A stretch of 64,000 nt of DNA from Panagrolaimus kolymaensis. Taxonomy: Eukaryota; Nematoda; Chromadorea; Rhabditida; Panagrolaimidae. The position numbers and the translations under genes are program-made. The notes under the pieces are model-generated. The model did not search any database, was not told the origin of the DNA, and worked only from the letters and a program-made list of their open reading frames with translations. This document shows, piece by piece, positions 45,201-56,146 of this stretch. The stretch lies in NCBI GenBank assembly GCA_028622995.1, contig JAJQJQ010000028.1:2356001-2420000 (forward strand). The letters run 5' to 3'. Each line of letters opens with the position of its first letter. Position 1 is the stretch's first letter.

Positions 45201-47161
45201 AGTAAACATCGCATACGTCATTGACGTCCAGACAAATAAAAAGAATAAAAGCAAAAGAACGCCTCCAGAAACTTCAAGTAGTTTAGTCTTAAATGTTCAA
45301 AAGGTTGCAGCAATCAGCGAAAAAGCATTCAAAAAATAAAAATAAAAATAAAAGGAAACCAACTTTCGAAAGCTCATTCAGGAGAAAAAGTTTTGAATAG
45401 CCATAAATTTTTAAACTAAAAAAAAAAGGGATAAAGATAGCCAGCCTGACTCTCGTCTTTTTCTAAAAAGAAAAGTGTTCAAAGTCATTCGAGTATAGGC
45501 TCGTCGAATAAAACATAAAGCGAAACCAGATTTCTTTTAAAAAAAGTTGTAAGCCATTTGTTTTGATTATTAATTTTTTTTATTTTAACTTGATTAAGCT
45601 TGGTTATCTTCCTTAAGATTTAACATCGTCTTTGATAATAAAATTAAGATAATCACTTATTGTTTTCATAAACTTTATTTTTTGTAATGCCCTTATTATT
45701 TTTTTTCTCATAAATTGCCAAAATCCTCAAATTGTAAAATACTTTATTAATTTTTAAGAAATAATAAGTTTTGTTTTTCTCTCATAAGATACATCGATCT
45801 CGCTATTCAACAACATAAAAATGAAAGCCAACAATAGCCGCGATAACTATCACCCTGTCGAGTCGTTGATAACATAACTTCCCTCTTTCACTCTCTCAAG
45901 CCACAGTCAAAGAAAAAAAAATAAAAAGGCGGAAATTTTTTTCTTTTTATTTTTTCTCTTCCTCGTTTTTTTTGAAAATAAAAATAACAGCCAAAAGCTA
46001 GGGACTTAAAAAGAAAGAAATAATTTTTTGTGATTTCATGCAACTAAAAAAAATGAATGAGATTTATTCAAAAAATCATAAAAAAGAAACAATCGTAGCT
46101 GAAATCAAAATTAAAAAAAAGAAAAAGATATAAAAGATAATAGAGAACCCGTTGACATAAAAAGTGAAATACTAGGACTCCAGGTTTTTACGCTAGTTCA
46201 ACAAAAAGAAGATAATTTTTTTCGCAAAAATTAATATAAAATAAAATATAAAAATATGAAGATTGAAAGAATAGAAAAGTATCGAAAAGATTCCTTAGCC
46301 AAAACTTTAAAAGAATAATCTTGTGCTTGGTAAAGCGATAACATTCGGCCTTCCAGCGGCAAAACCGCAAGCCATCGTTAAGAATGGCGGTGAAAAACAA
46401 GTTTGATGAACGATGCGAGGACACTAAGACATACTTCTCAGACATGCACTGGAACCATAAATTGAAAGTGCAAAACTCTTTGGAATAAAACATGAAATCA
46501 TTTAATTTTTTTGGAAAGGTTAAATTAATAAAATAAAACGAAACTAAAATACTTCACTTTCTTTTATATATTTTTGGATGAGCTCATTGAAACTTATGTC
46601 TAAAAGGACTATATAATAATTTTTTATATAAAGCTTAGCGCTTTTTATGTTGATAAAACTAACAACGGTTAACCAAATAGCTCAAATTATGATAAAATAC
46701 TTTAAATAACATTTTAACAATTTTTAATATATAAAAGAATTTATGAAAACGATATCGTTAAAGAATGTTTAAGCACTTACCAAGACACCGGCCAAAAGAT
46801 TTTTTTTGAAGAAATTTGGGTGATAAAAGGATAATCTTATTTCTTGACAAAAGACGCGAATGTTTCTGTCAATGGTTAAGAAATAATTAATTTTTTGCCC
46901 TATTTTTTGTCTTCCTAATTTTATTATTTTTATCTAATACTTTAAAATATTTAAAAAAAGTTTATCATCGTGGAAATTAAAAATTAAAAAACGCGCAATA
47001 TTTTTCCATCGAGTTAATTTTATTTCGCTACTTTCTGAAGTCATAAATTATTATTTTAAACTCTTTTTTTTTCAGTCTAAATTAAAAGTCTCTCTCTATC
47101 ATCATTATCTAAATTTTATTGAGCCAACTACAATCTCGAGCTAAAAATACCTTTGAATATA
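42222..47161. other. Non-coding internal region of the LTR element
   Basis: Almost 5 kb with no supported coding region in any frame; A-rich on the plus strand. It includes a C run of 11 (42854-42864) and an A run of about 20 near 44258-44277. ORFs at 43298-43708 and 46188-46493 (minus) look like chance. It may serve as a long leader or packaging region. Confidence 0.6.
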
Positions 47162-47644
47162 ATGAATGCATTGAAAAAAGGTTATTCAACCTTTAAACGA
47201 AAAGTTAAATCATCAACTTCAAAAAACCGTCCATCAGATAATAATAATGCTCCATCTATTAATAATATCAGTGAACAACAAGTTCCAAACACAAACAACG
47301 ATGATAGCTCACCGATACCTCATTCAATATATGACAGTGAACAAATAAGTCAAGACACCATTAATCTCTATACAACATTGCGAATGCTTGATCATTTACC
47401 AAAATATCATGGAGACAAACTTCATGAAGATTATGATGTTTTTATCGAATGTTTTAAAACAAGAACAGCCTCACTCAACATTAGTGAAGACGTTAAATTG
47501 GATCTACTGAGAATGTGTATGAAAGAAAAAGCAAGTGATTATTTCAACATGGTAGAATCCACAACTCCATTCAATTGGCAAGCTATTACGGAAGAATTAA
47601 GAAAAACCATCTCGATCTTCGAGGGTCTAACATGTAATGGCTAA
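47162..47644 (+). CDS. Truncated retrotransposon Gag
   Basis: About 160 residues from ATG 47162 (MNALKKGYSTFKRKVKSSTS). A basic, Asn/Ser-rich N-terminus is followed by a capsid-like segment: LPKYHGDKLHEDYDVFIECF, then VKLDLLRMCMKEKASDYFN and FNWQAITEELRKTIS. This matches the usual retrotransposon gag pattern (a short G-containing turn, F..F., helix with A..Y, W..L...L). The frame runs straight into the right LTR and stops 12 bp inside it, so the rest of gag, the zinc knuckle and all of pol are missing. A deletion joined gag to the LTR. Capsid assembly is the family role; this piece alone is probably not functional. Confidence 0.75.
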   Translation: MNALKKGYSTFKRKVKSSTSKNRPSDNNNAPSINNISEQQVPNTNNDDSSPIPHSIYDSEQISQDTINLYTTLRMLDHLPKYHGDKLHEDYDVFIECFKTRTASLNISEDVKLDLLRMCMKEKASDYFNMVESTTPFNWQAITEELRKTISIFEGLTCNG

Positions 47645-48062
47645 GCCATCTCTCAAGCAACAACCAATAGGACGATGCCAACGACAGTAGCTGGACACGC
47701 CTTGATGCCCCGATGGCGATGCAGTATATAAGGCAAGACTACCTCTTGCTAAACATCTCAGTTCTGTTACTCAGTCCAGAGCCAGTTCCAGCAGCACAGC
47801 CCTCTTCAGCCCAAGGCTCTCGTAGCCGTTGGCATTACCAGCATGAAGCTGTAGCTGACTGTGTTATCCCATATCTCTCTCTCTTTATGTAACAGTAGAA
47901 TAGTATTTGTATAATGTTATGCTAATGTACCATCACTAATAAACTATACCTATGTCACCACGTGAAGGAACGAACCGTAACACCGCTACACATAACACCT
48001 ATCTTCATACATGGACAAAGGACCCATATCAGAGTACCTATCTAGCCAACCCATTCATTGCA
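47633..48062 (+). repeat. Right LTR
   Basis: 430 bp; I saw no difference from the left LTR. It is followed by the second GTTG duplication. Confidence 0.93.
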
Positions 48063-49390
48063 GTTGCAATCCGTTTTGGAATGGAATATTGAATTGGGGT
48101 GCTATCATCTTGTTTTGGCATTGGCTCAACATGATACACATCAAGAAATTGATCAAGGCTTGAAAATGAATGTGGAACCAATTCAGTAAACTCTATATTG
48201 AATATTCTATTTCTATCAATAGTAAATGTGAATAACATCTCTCCATCTTGAACTTGTAATGGCTGTTCAGCTTAAAAAAGTTTGATAGTTATTAATTTTT
48301 AACAATTCTAACAGGACTTTCGCATAATTTTATTAGTTTTTAGTAAAAATTTTATTGGCTGTGCAAACGTTTAAAAATGGTAGCTTCAAAAAATTTTGTT
48401 CTATAAAGAACTGAACAAACTTCTACACACAAATTTATTTCATATTTTAACTTACTTTGACTTGAGAAAATAAAATATTGCGTTTTAACCTAAATTTAAT
48501 ATTATTATTATATTATAATAAATCATAAACATTAGTTACCACAATAGCATTATAATCCTTGCATGATAGCAACTTTAAGCATTTTTTATACGGTAACTTA
48601 GTTTTTGATGGGATAGATAAAAGAAAAAAAGAATTATAGTATCGATGTTGTAAGTGTATTTTGATTTCGTATCTTAATACACATTCCACTTCAAGCGCAA
48701 TAAAAGCTTCATCTTTGGCTAATATCAGAGCATTAGTGAGAGCTCCATAAGCACGATTTCGGTTTACAAAAGTAAAAATAGGATAATTTGGAAATAATTT
48801 CGACATTATTTCCTTATCAAAACTGCTTTCATCAGTTACGAAAAATGCGACAGATTTTTCCTTAAGTAAAAATTTTTTTGCGATTGACGTTTGTAAAGAC
48901 AAAGAAAGCTCAGTGTCACAACACTTAGTTATATCATTAACCTTTTCCCACGTTTCATAACCTAAGTCTCTAACTATGCACATAATATCACCATGTTTAG
49001 GTTGATATTCTGCTTGTGATAATATATCCAAATATGTTGCGATATTATCCTCAATTATTTCGCACTTTTTAATACCATACTCGGAAGCAATTTTCATCAA
49101 ATTTATACGGAATTTGTTATTAAAATCGCTATCATAAAAATCATCCAAGCAAAAGCAAACGCATCCAAGGTTTTTTCCTTCACTTTTTGATTTGATAGAA
49201 TTAAATAATGTCTCAATCTCAACATCTAAAAAAGCTTTCAATTAAGCATTCAATCAACAAACAAAGAAAGAAAACCTCCATCCATAGAGAATTCATTTGT
49301 TTCGTTACTAATGGAATCGCGTAGAACTATATAATTTTTACAAATTGATGGGTGACTTTTTGTAATAAAAACTCCGACATGAAACGACAT
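48063..49390 (-). CDS. Hsp70-like gene, 5' part (degenerate first domain)
   Basis: Upstream half of the split gene. Exons: 49390-49276, 49225-48540, 48489-48456 and 48270-48063, the last cut by the LTR element. I start at ATG 49390 (MSFHVGVFITKSHPS), just after a TATTTTAG (ends 49399) that could be a splice-leader acceptor; the frame is open to 49465. The first domain keeps the Hsp70 ATPase layout but has lost its catalytic motifs: HVGVFITKSHPSICK in place of GIDLGTT..., then LGCVCFCLDDFYDSDFNNKF, then DIMCIVRDLGYETWEKV. It ends in a substrate-domain-like stretch (EQPLQVQDGEMLFTFTIDRN). With the insertion removed the whole gene encodes 737 residues: a degenerate Hsp70-like unit followed by an intact ATPase domain. 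The pseudo-unit may be regulatory; that is inference. Confidence 0.7.
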
Positions 49391-49953
49391 TTCAGCCACT
49401 AAAATACTTAAATGTAGAATAAAAATAAAACAAATATACCCCTGCCTTTTCTTATTCCTTATCACTAATTGTAAGACTTAAATCAGCTTTCAACTAAGCG
49501 TTTAAATATTTTGCCTTCTTTTTCTTTGATAACAGAAAAAGAATAAAACGTTAATGAAAGACAGCTAAAAATCAATAATTTATTGAGAAAAATGCGAACA
49601 CGTATTGTTGCAAACAAACAATGAAAGTAAATACTTTTCGCATACACTCGTTTCTCAAATTCAGTCAATATGCTTTTAAATTATGAAATCAAAGTTTAAT
49701 AATGATAAAAGAAGTACATGTTCTTCGAAAGTACAATTAAAAGATAAACAACGACAATCAAGTATAGTTTTTCTTTGGAGAAGATAACCCTCTCCTTACT
49801 TGGCAGAAAAAATCAAAAACAAAAAGTATCAAGCCGATTATAAAATTTCATTTAAAGAATAAATGATAACAAGCGAAAAAGAAAATTAACTTTTAAAAAG
49901 CATATTAAAGTAAAAAAGATCCTAAATATGAAAAGAACTGAATGAAAGAATCC
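49391..49953. other. Spacer between Hsp70-like and fucosyltransferase genes
   Basis: No gene supported. The minus-strand ORF at 49483-49668 lacks any feature. Confidence 0.4.
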
Positions 49954-52158
49954 TCAATGAAGAAGTGTTCTTGCAAAATCTTTTTCACATCCTGCTTGAT
50001 TTTCCCACCAATCTTGAATATTTTCAATGCTACTTTTTTGTTTTTTTACTGCCATTTCACAAATTTTACAATATTCTCGGCTATGATCTCCAAGAGATTT
50101 TTTGTAATATTTTGTCCAACTCAAATATCTGAAAATCAAAGAAATTTTATACACTTTAACCCAACAAAAAAATCGCTAACTTTTTGTATTCATTTGGATT
50201 TTCTTTGAGATATTTTAGTCTATCAACAAGTTCTTTGGGAGAATCATAATCATCTGCAGCAATAAAATATTCATTTGGAATTATTCCATTAAGGATAGAT
50301 CGTTTTAAAACAACTGGAACAATTAATTTTTTCATTCTCCAAAACTTTTCAGTGATGTAATCTTTACAAACTGAATTTTCGAATGCCAAATAAAAATAAT
50401 GCTTTTCTAAAAAACAAATCAATTTTTATTCTTAAAGCAGAAACTGTAAAAAAAAATTCTACGAGTCTCAAACCTATTTTTTGATTGTAAATTTACGCTT
50501 TAAATATTTTTGTAAAGAGAAGAAATAATGATTTTGATCTATTTGACTTACCATATTCTTCATTTACAGTAATATCTTTTGGAAATGGATTCTTTGAACA
50601 ATTTCCATACAGTGTAATATCAGTAGTGTATTTTAACATTTTTTGAACATACTCTTCTCGTTTTGAATGAGTTTTACAATTTGAAACAAATTGCAATGCT
50701 AATTTACTTTTCTTGGCCAAAATTCGTTCAACCTAAAAATAAAAAAGTTTCATTTTTCAAAACATTTTTTTTGGGTCTTACTTCTTCGTTGCTCCAAACT
50801 ATTTTTGGATTATTTTCTTCTCCAGGCAATATTCTTTCAAATCGATCATATGGTTTCCAAAAAGTGCTATCTCTTCGAAAAGTCATAGTTGCATTAAAGA
50901 AATTTTTTGGAACATTTTTGGGTGTTATCCATTCTCGACACCCTGCTTCACGAGAATAAAATATATTTAATCTGTTTGGATTGATATGTGAATAAAGTAA
51001 AGGATCCATTTGAAAATCTTGAGCATGGAAGATAGCAACATCAGCTATTGGATAAAGTCTAAAAATTATGCTTTGATTTATTTTTAGTTAAAAATAAAAA
51101 AATATTTAAAGAAAAAATATATTTTGTTTAAGGACACGCTTTTCTTTTTGTTTTTTAAAGAAATATGTTTTTTTTATATTGCAAAGCATTTTTTCTTAAA
51201 CGTATCTGAGATTAAAAGAGCCATAGGCAGAATAGTTGCTGCACTTTCGGCGGCGGGGATAGTGAGGTGGTATTGTTCGAAAGCCTTCTAACTAGCTTTA
51301 GTTTTCCCCCTTGTTATTCGCCTTTAGTTCAACCACTCACGTCTTGCCCCCTGTCGCCTGGCCATTTTTTCTGTCTCGTTAATTCCTGGATGCGTGTTGG
51401 ATTATATGCACACTGGTAATGAAAAAAACTAAAGCCATCCAAAGGAAAAAATTAACATTTTTGCTTTTTCGGATTTTTTAACCTTTTTTCTACAAAATAA
51501 AAATGTTTTTCTTCAAAAATTAAAACTCTGAAAATTTGTTTTTTAAAGCTTTTCTTTTTTTCAAAAAAGTCGCAAATAAAAAAATGCATAAAAACAACTG
51601 AGCCTCAAAGTCCTCCTTTCATTCGGCCGCTGGAATAGCGCAGTGGTGTTTTCCAGCGGCGGCCTCTCGCACTTGTCATTTATTTACACAATTGTCATGG
51701 TTCACACTTTTCGATTTTCACTATTATTCGTCTATTCGTTATTTATAAGTTTGTCATACTTTTCAATTTAATCATTTGTCGCAGGTTCATTTCCCCGGAT
51801 GCGTACTTTCTCTGTACACTGGCGTAAAGCCAGAAGTCATTCAAAGGGTAAAAATGAACTTTTTGTAATTTTAAAAAACTTACTTTTTGTCTTCGGAAAT
51901 TCTACAAGTGTATTTACATTCTAATAACGATTTCAATACTTTGCAACCGAAAATTGTAGAGTGGTGGTATGGAGTGTAAGCCAAAATTAATGGCACTTTT
52001 GGAATCATGCTTTCAGCCTTTTCTTCCATTTTAGTTACAAGAAATGGTAGAGAAGCGCTTGGAGCCTCATCGCTTGTGTAAATATACAAAACCAAAAATA
52101 TAATAATTATCAATAATAATGTCAATATATAATTTAAGCATCGTCTGCTTGAAACCAT
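49954..52158 (-). CDS. Alpha-1,3-fucosyltransferase
   Basis: Glycosyltransferase family 10, transferring fucose from GDP-fucose to N-acetylglucosamine on glycans in the Golgi. Five reverse-strand exons: 52158-51884, 51058-50782, 50732-50552, 50406-50181 and 50128-49954, giving 377 residues, the usual length. It is a type II protein: a short cytosolic tail, a TM anchor (YILTLLLIIIIFLVLYIY), a stem, then the catalytic domain. Seen motifs are NRLNIFYSREAG..., VSNCKTHSKREEYVQKMLKY, LYGNCSKNPFP, and the donor-binding YFYLAFENSVCKDYITEKFW followed by VPVV. Then come NEYFIAADDYDSPKELVDRL and a cysteine-bearing C-terminus. Intron 1 (51059-51883) is unusually long and contains repeats. All phases agree and the gene looks intact. 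Nematodes use such enzymes for core and surface fucosylation. Confidence 0.92.
51215..51455 (+). repeat. tRNA-like SINE candidate, copy 1
   Basis: Within fucosyltransferase intron 1. The segment GCGGGGATAGTGAGGTGGTA resembles a pol III A box. About 140 bp later GGATGCG...CACTGGTAATG...AAGCCATCCAAAGG is shared with copy 2. It is less AT-rich than the surroundings. Confidence 0.4.
51625..51860 (+). repeat. tRNA-like SINE candidate, copy 2
   Basis: GGAATAGCGCAGTGGTGTTT fits the A-box consensus, and AGGTTCATTTCCCC (about 51783-51796) resembles a B box. The tail GGATGCG...CACTGGCGTAAAG...TCATTCAAAGGG parallels copy 1. GCCGCTGGAA and TTCCAGCGGC form a short hairpin around the A box. Confidence 0.45.
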
Positions 52159-53140
52159 CGTTTACAAAACAAAAAAAAATTAAGAAAGTAATGGAATCGC
52201 AAAAGATTTTGTTTTTCAATTCAAGAGAAACTAAAATAAATACATTTAGATCTATTAATTAGTCATTGCCTTTTATACCAGAAAGAAAAAATAATAATGA
52301 ATAGCTTTTGTTGTTAGAAACGAATGCTTTTTGTTTTTGTCTTCTTTCGATAATTTTTAAAAAAAGTAATTAAAGGAATTTTGTTTAGAAGAAAAAGCTT
52401 TTTTTTATTAATAAAAAATTTAGTAACGATTTATTTTGCTGAAACTGATAGTATTTACAAATAATAAAATACTGAAATAAATTGTTTTTTTTATTATTGC
52501 AAATAAATTTTATCTTTAAACTATCTTTGATTTAGTGTTCTTCAAAATTATTAAAATAAATAAAAATAAGAATGTTGCTCCATCTATTTGACCGTTGTCG
52601 ATTTTATTTAATGTTTATTAGTCGTCCTCAAACTTAAGGTAAATCTTTAAATAAACCAAATTATTGTTTTATAAAGTTTCATATGAATTTCAAGGAAAAA
52701 AGAAAGCATACCTAATTTTTATTTAATGAATGAAAGAAAAAAGCAGTACTTTCACTAACATAAAGATAAAAACCAAAAAAAAATATTAATAGAATATTCA
52801 AAGAAAAAAAAGATGTTCACATATTTTAACACACACACGAACTGCAACAAAAAAAAAGTATTTATAGACAAGAAAATTTCAAATTTTTTGACAATGCCAC
52901 AGCTGCCAAAAAACACTATTTCAATAGATTCTTTTTAAGATAACAAAATATTTATTTATTAGTCATGCAAAATGTGTGTGTTTGCTTCATTTTTTATAGT
53001 CGTTATTGATTTTTACTAGCGCATAGTTTTCAGTCTATTTCAGCATACGCAGCTTACTGCGGCATCGTGCATACATAAACAATGACAAATTCTTTCGTTT
53101 TTTTCAAAAAAAAAAGAAGAAAAAATGTAAATGCATTTTG
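52159..53140. other. Upstream of fucosyltransferase; duplicated block
   Basis: No gene. About 52216-52640 is similar to 55035-55450 (shared AGAAACTAAAATAAATACATTTA, ATTGCCTTTTATA, TTTTTGTTTTTGTCTTCTTTCG blocks), marking one side of a segmental duplication. Confidence 0.55.
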
Positions 53141-53284
53141 ATGAATTCAGAATATAATGTGACGCAATATAATCAAACGCTGCTTTCGGATATTATTTTT
53201 AATTTCCCGGATCATATTTGGCGAGTCAAAGATTGGTCTTTAAAGTTAGACAAACCTACAATTAAAGGAATTAACGTATTTTAA
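53141..53284 (+). CDS. Small hypothetical ORF, doubtful
   Basis: ATG 53141 gives 47 residues beginning MNSEYNVTQYNQTLLSDIIF, with protein-like composition rather than the A/T-run pattern of chance ORFs. No homologue is seen at the equivalent place before the second receptor, and no splice join to the receptor could be supported. It may be a remnant of another gene. Confidence 0.25.
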   Translation: MNSEYNVTQYNQTLLSDIIFNFPDHIWRVKDWSLKLDKPTIKGINVF

Positions 53285-53527
53285 GAAAAGTAAAAACAAT
53301 TAATTAATTTTAAGATTTATTTTTTTTAAATGGATCGGGAAGTAATTAAATCTATTCACAAAATTTATGAACAAATTTCACTTTAATATTTTTATAAGCC
53401 TTTGCCTTTTGAAAAGTTGGAAAAAAAATTAGTGAACTAAATTTAAATGAGTTTAAAAAAAATAATATTTATATATAAATACCTCAAAGATTTGCTATTT
53501 TAAGTTATTAAAGTGTCGGTGTGAGTG

Positions 53528-54970
53528 ATGGTTTCGATTTGGTTAATTCTTGGTGAATATATAATTTCGCTTATTTCTCAACTTTTAAGTTTATTTATTT
53601 ATGGAAATTTATTTTATAAAACTTTTTTCAAATCCTTTCAAGCTATAGTTATTCCTTCGCCATCAATAAATTTTTATTTTTTTACTCAATCGCTTGCTTC
53701 TTTTATTGCATCAATTTATTTAACTTTTTTACTCGTTGGGTGGAGACCATTTCCGACAGAAAATCATGCATATATATTGTATTTTATTGGATCATTTCAA
53801 AGTATATTTAATACTTTAGCGCCGGTATCAGTTTTCGCTCTTGGACTCGATCGATGTCTCTGTGTTTTATTTCCTTTAAAATACACAAAACAACATAATT
53901 CTTATCCAACATATTTAGCATTTTTTGTGATGATTTGTCTTGGAGCGATTTCATTAAATTTTATTATTATCCCAACTTTTCCAAAAAAATTATATACTTC
54001 ATGTCTGTCATTTGCGTGTATGGCGCCAATGTCATCAGTAGAAATTTTTGTTTTTCTTCGATATTTTACGAGTTCGCTTATTCTTGCTACCAGTGTAATT
54101 TTGTTAATTATTATTCGACGTAAGCTTCAAAATGCTGCAGCTGCCCACGTTCCGGTTTATAAAACTAAAAAAGTATGTTTATTTTTTATAAAAAAACAAA
54201 ATTGGTGAAAAAATGTAGTCGATTATTTTCTGAGTAAATGATTGTCAAATTATTATTTTTAATTACCACGTTCCGACGTTTAAGTATGAGCTAAAACTCT
54301 TCAATTATTAAAGGTATAACAAAGATTTTTGTTTAGTTTTTCAAAAACTTACAAACTATCATCTGAAACGAAAAAATTGGGAGACGAAGGATCAATGTCG
54401 ATCTTAAAATTGTTGAGTTAAAAAACTTTCGGGTGCTTTTTATTAAAAGAATTATTACATTGCTAAAAAAACCTTTAAAAAATGCCTGAATTTACAAAAG
54501 TTTTTTTTGCTGGTGTAAAAGTTGCATTATTTATTTCAAAATTTCCAAACATTCTTTGGTCTTTAAAAGCACATTTTTAAATATATAAGACCGATAATAA
54601 GTAAAATAATTGAAAAAAATTGATGAAAATTAAAAAATTTTTCTAAAAATGAATTAATGATTTTTAGTCGAATAATCTCGTTTTAATGACTCTAATTATA
54701 ACATTAATTTTGGATTTTTTGCCTCATCTTGGTAGCATCGTATTTTATTCGGTTTGTTTTACATTTAATTAATTTAAAAACAAGTTATTTTTTTTATATT
54801 TTTAGGTTTTTGGAATAAATTTAGCTGAACATATTGGTCCATATTCAACTGTAACTGCAGCAGTGGAATCTGCATTTTGTGCATTTCTTTATCAAAATGT
54901 TTACAAACAGCATCCAATCAAGAAGCTTCCAGTATCTCGACTTTTTTCTGTGGTTCAACAAAATTCATAA
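53528..54970 (+). CDS. Serpentine chemoreceptor (receptor 3)
   Basis: A seven-helix nematode receptor. Three phase-0 exons: 53528-54172, 54668-54751 and 54806-54970, giving 297 residues. The large first exon covers TM1-TM5, with ALGLDRCLCVLFPLKY at the end of TM3 standing in for DRY. Exon 2 is TM6 (LVLMTLIITLILDFLPHLGS) and exon 3 is TM7 (YSTVTAAVESAFCAFLYQNV) plus a basic tail. It differs in structure and motifs from receptors 1 and 2, so it is another family, perhaps in the Srbc/Srsx range; I cannot fix which. It is a tandem duplicate of receptor 4 (56147-57199), with identical stretches of more than 100 bp in exon 1. Expected role: chemosensation at neuronal membranes. Confidence 0.85.
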
Positions 54971-56146
54971 AAGTTTATTCATTTTTTGTAAACTATTTAA
55001 TCATTTGTCGCTAGTTCATTTCCCTGGATTTTTCAATTCATAAGAAACTAAAATAAATACATTTATATGTATTGATTAGTTATTGCCTTTTATATAAGAA
55101 AGAATCAAAAATAATAAATAGCTTTTGTTAGAAAAGAATGCTTTTTGTTTTTGTCTTCTTTCGATTATTTGTATAAAAAAAATAATTAAAGGAATTTTGT
55201 TGGCCTGATAATGCTTTTTTTACTAATAAAAAACAAAACTTTGTTAGAATTTATAGCGCTGAAACTGATAGTATTTACGAATAAATTAAATCTTGAAATA
55301 AATTGTTTCTCTTTTTTTACTAATGATAACTAAAAATTTAATTTAAACTATCTCTGCTTTCATCTTTTTTCAAACTCATTAAAATTAATTGAATAAGGAC
55401 GATGGTCGCCGACAATTTGGGCCATATCAATTTTATTTAATGCATTTAAAAATGGACCTCAAACTTAAAAAAAGTTTGGGTAAAAGGGAATTTATATTTT
55501 TTTTTAATTTCATATAAATTTCGAAGAAATGTAGTTACTCACATTTTTATATACTGACGAAAAAAAGAAAGATGATTCTCGTAATTCATTAAAATATGAA
55601 AAAACTAATTAAAAAAAGGCACGTCATAGCGCAAGCCAACCGAAACTGTAAAAAGAAATGAAATTTTTGTCATTTTTTAGCCAAGACCTCCAGAGGCAAT
55701 CTCATATCATCTCACTTTCTCTCAATCTTTTATACTGTAATGTCATAATTGATAATAACAGAATTCACTCAAGCTCAGATGTTACACGAACAAATACCGT
55801 TAAACTCTAGTAATTACACCGCTTTTGACATCCGTCTTCATTCGGGACGAAATAAAAAATACTGTACTTTTAATTTAGACTTACATACAATTAAAGTTAA
55901 TCAAAGAACTATAAAAAAAATAATTAAAAATAATTAATTAGATGTTATTATTTAGTAAAATAAAATTGATGATACATTTAAGCATAGTCACATAATTAAT
56001 GGCGGAAGTTTTATAATTCCATGCTTCGACGTAAAAAAAAACAATTAAAGAATAGTAAATTTAATTTACGTGTGTTTTAAACAAATTATTTTATATATAA
56101 AAAGTCTCAAAGATTTATTTAAGTTATTAAATTGTCTTTGTGAATG
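54971..56146. other. Spacer, second copy of duplicated upstream block
   Basis: No gene supported (ORF 55749-55937 has no features). About 55003-55034 matches the 3' part of SINE copy 2, and 55035-55450 matches 52216-52640. Confidence 0.55.

Larger units (their letters stand above)
41778..48062 (+). mobile_element. LTR retrotransposon, non-autonomous
   Basis: 6285 bp with two 430-bp LTRs (41778-42207 and 47633-48062) that appear identical by eye, begin TGTAATGG and end CATTGCA. A 4-bp duplication GTTG flanks it (41774-41777 and 48063-48066). A primer-binding site starts at once after the left LTR (TGGAGCTC). The internal 5.4 kb has only a truncated gag next to the right LTR and no protease, reverse transcriptase or integrase. 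The element must have been mobilised by a relative's enzymes, or it lost pol. It lies antisense inside an exon of the Hsp70-like gene. Superfamily (Gypsy or Bel/Pao) cannot be told without pol. Confidence 0.93.

Noticed and set aside
51625..51700. A functional tRNA gene
   Set aside because: The A-box-like part is good, but no cloverleaf with anticodon arm and properly spaced B box can be drawn; a tRNA-derived repeat fits better.
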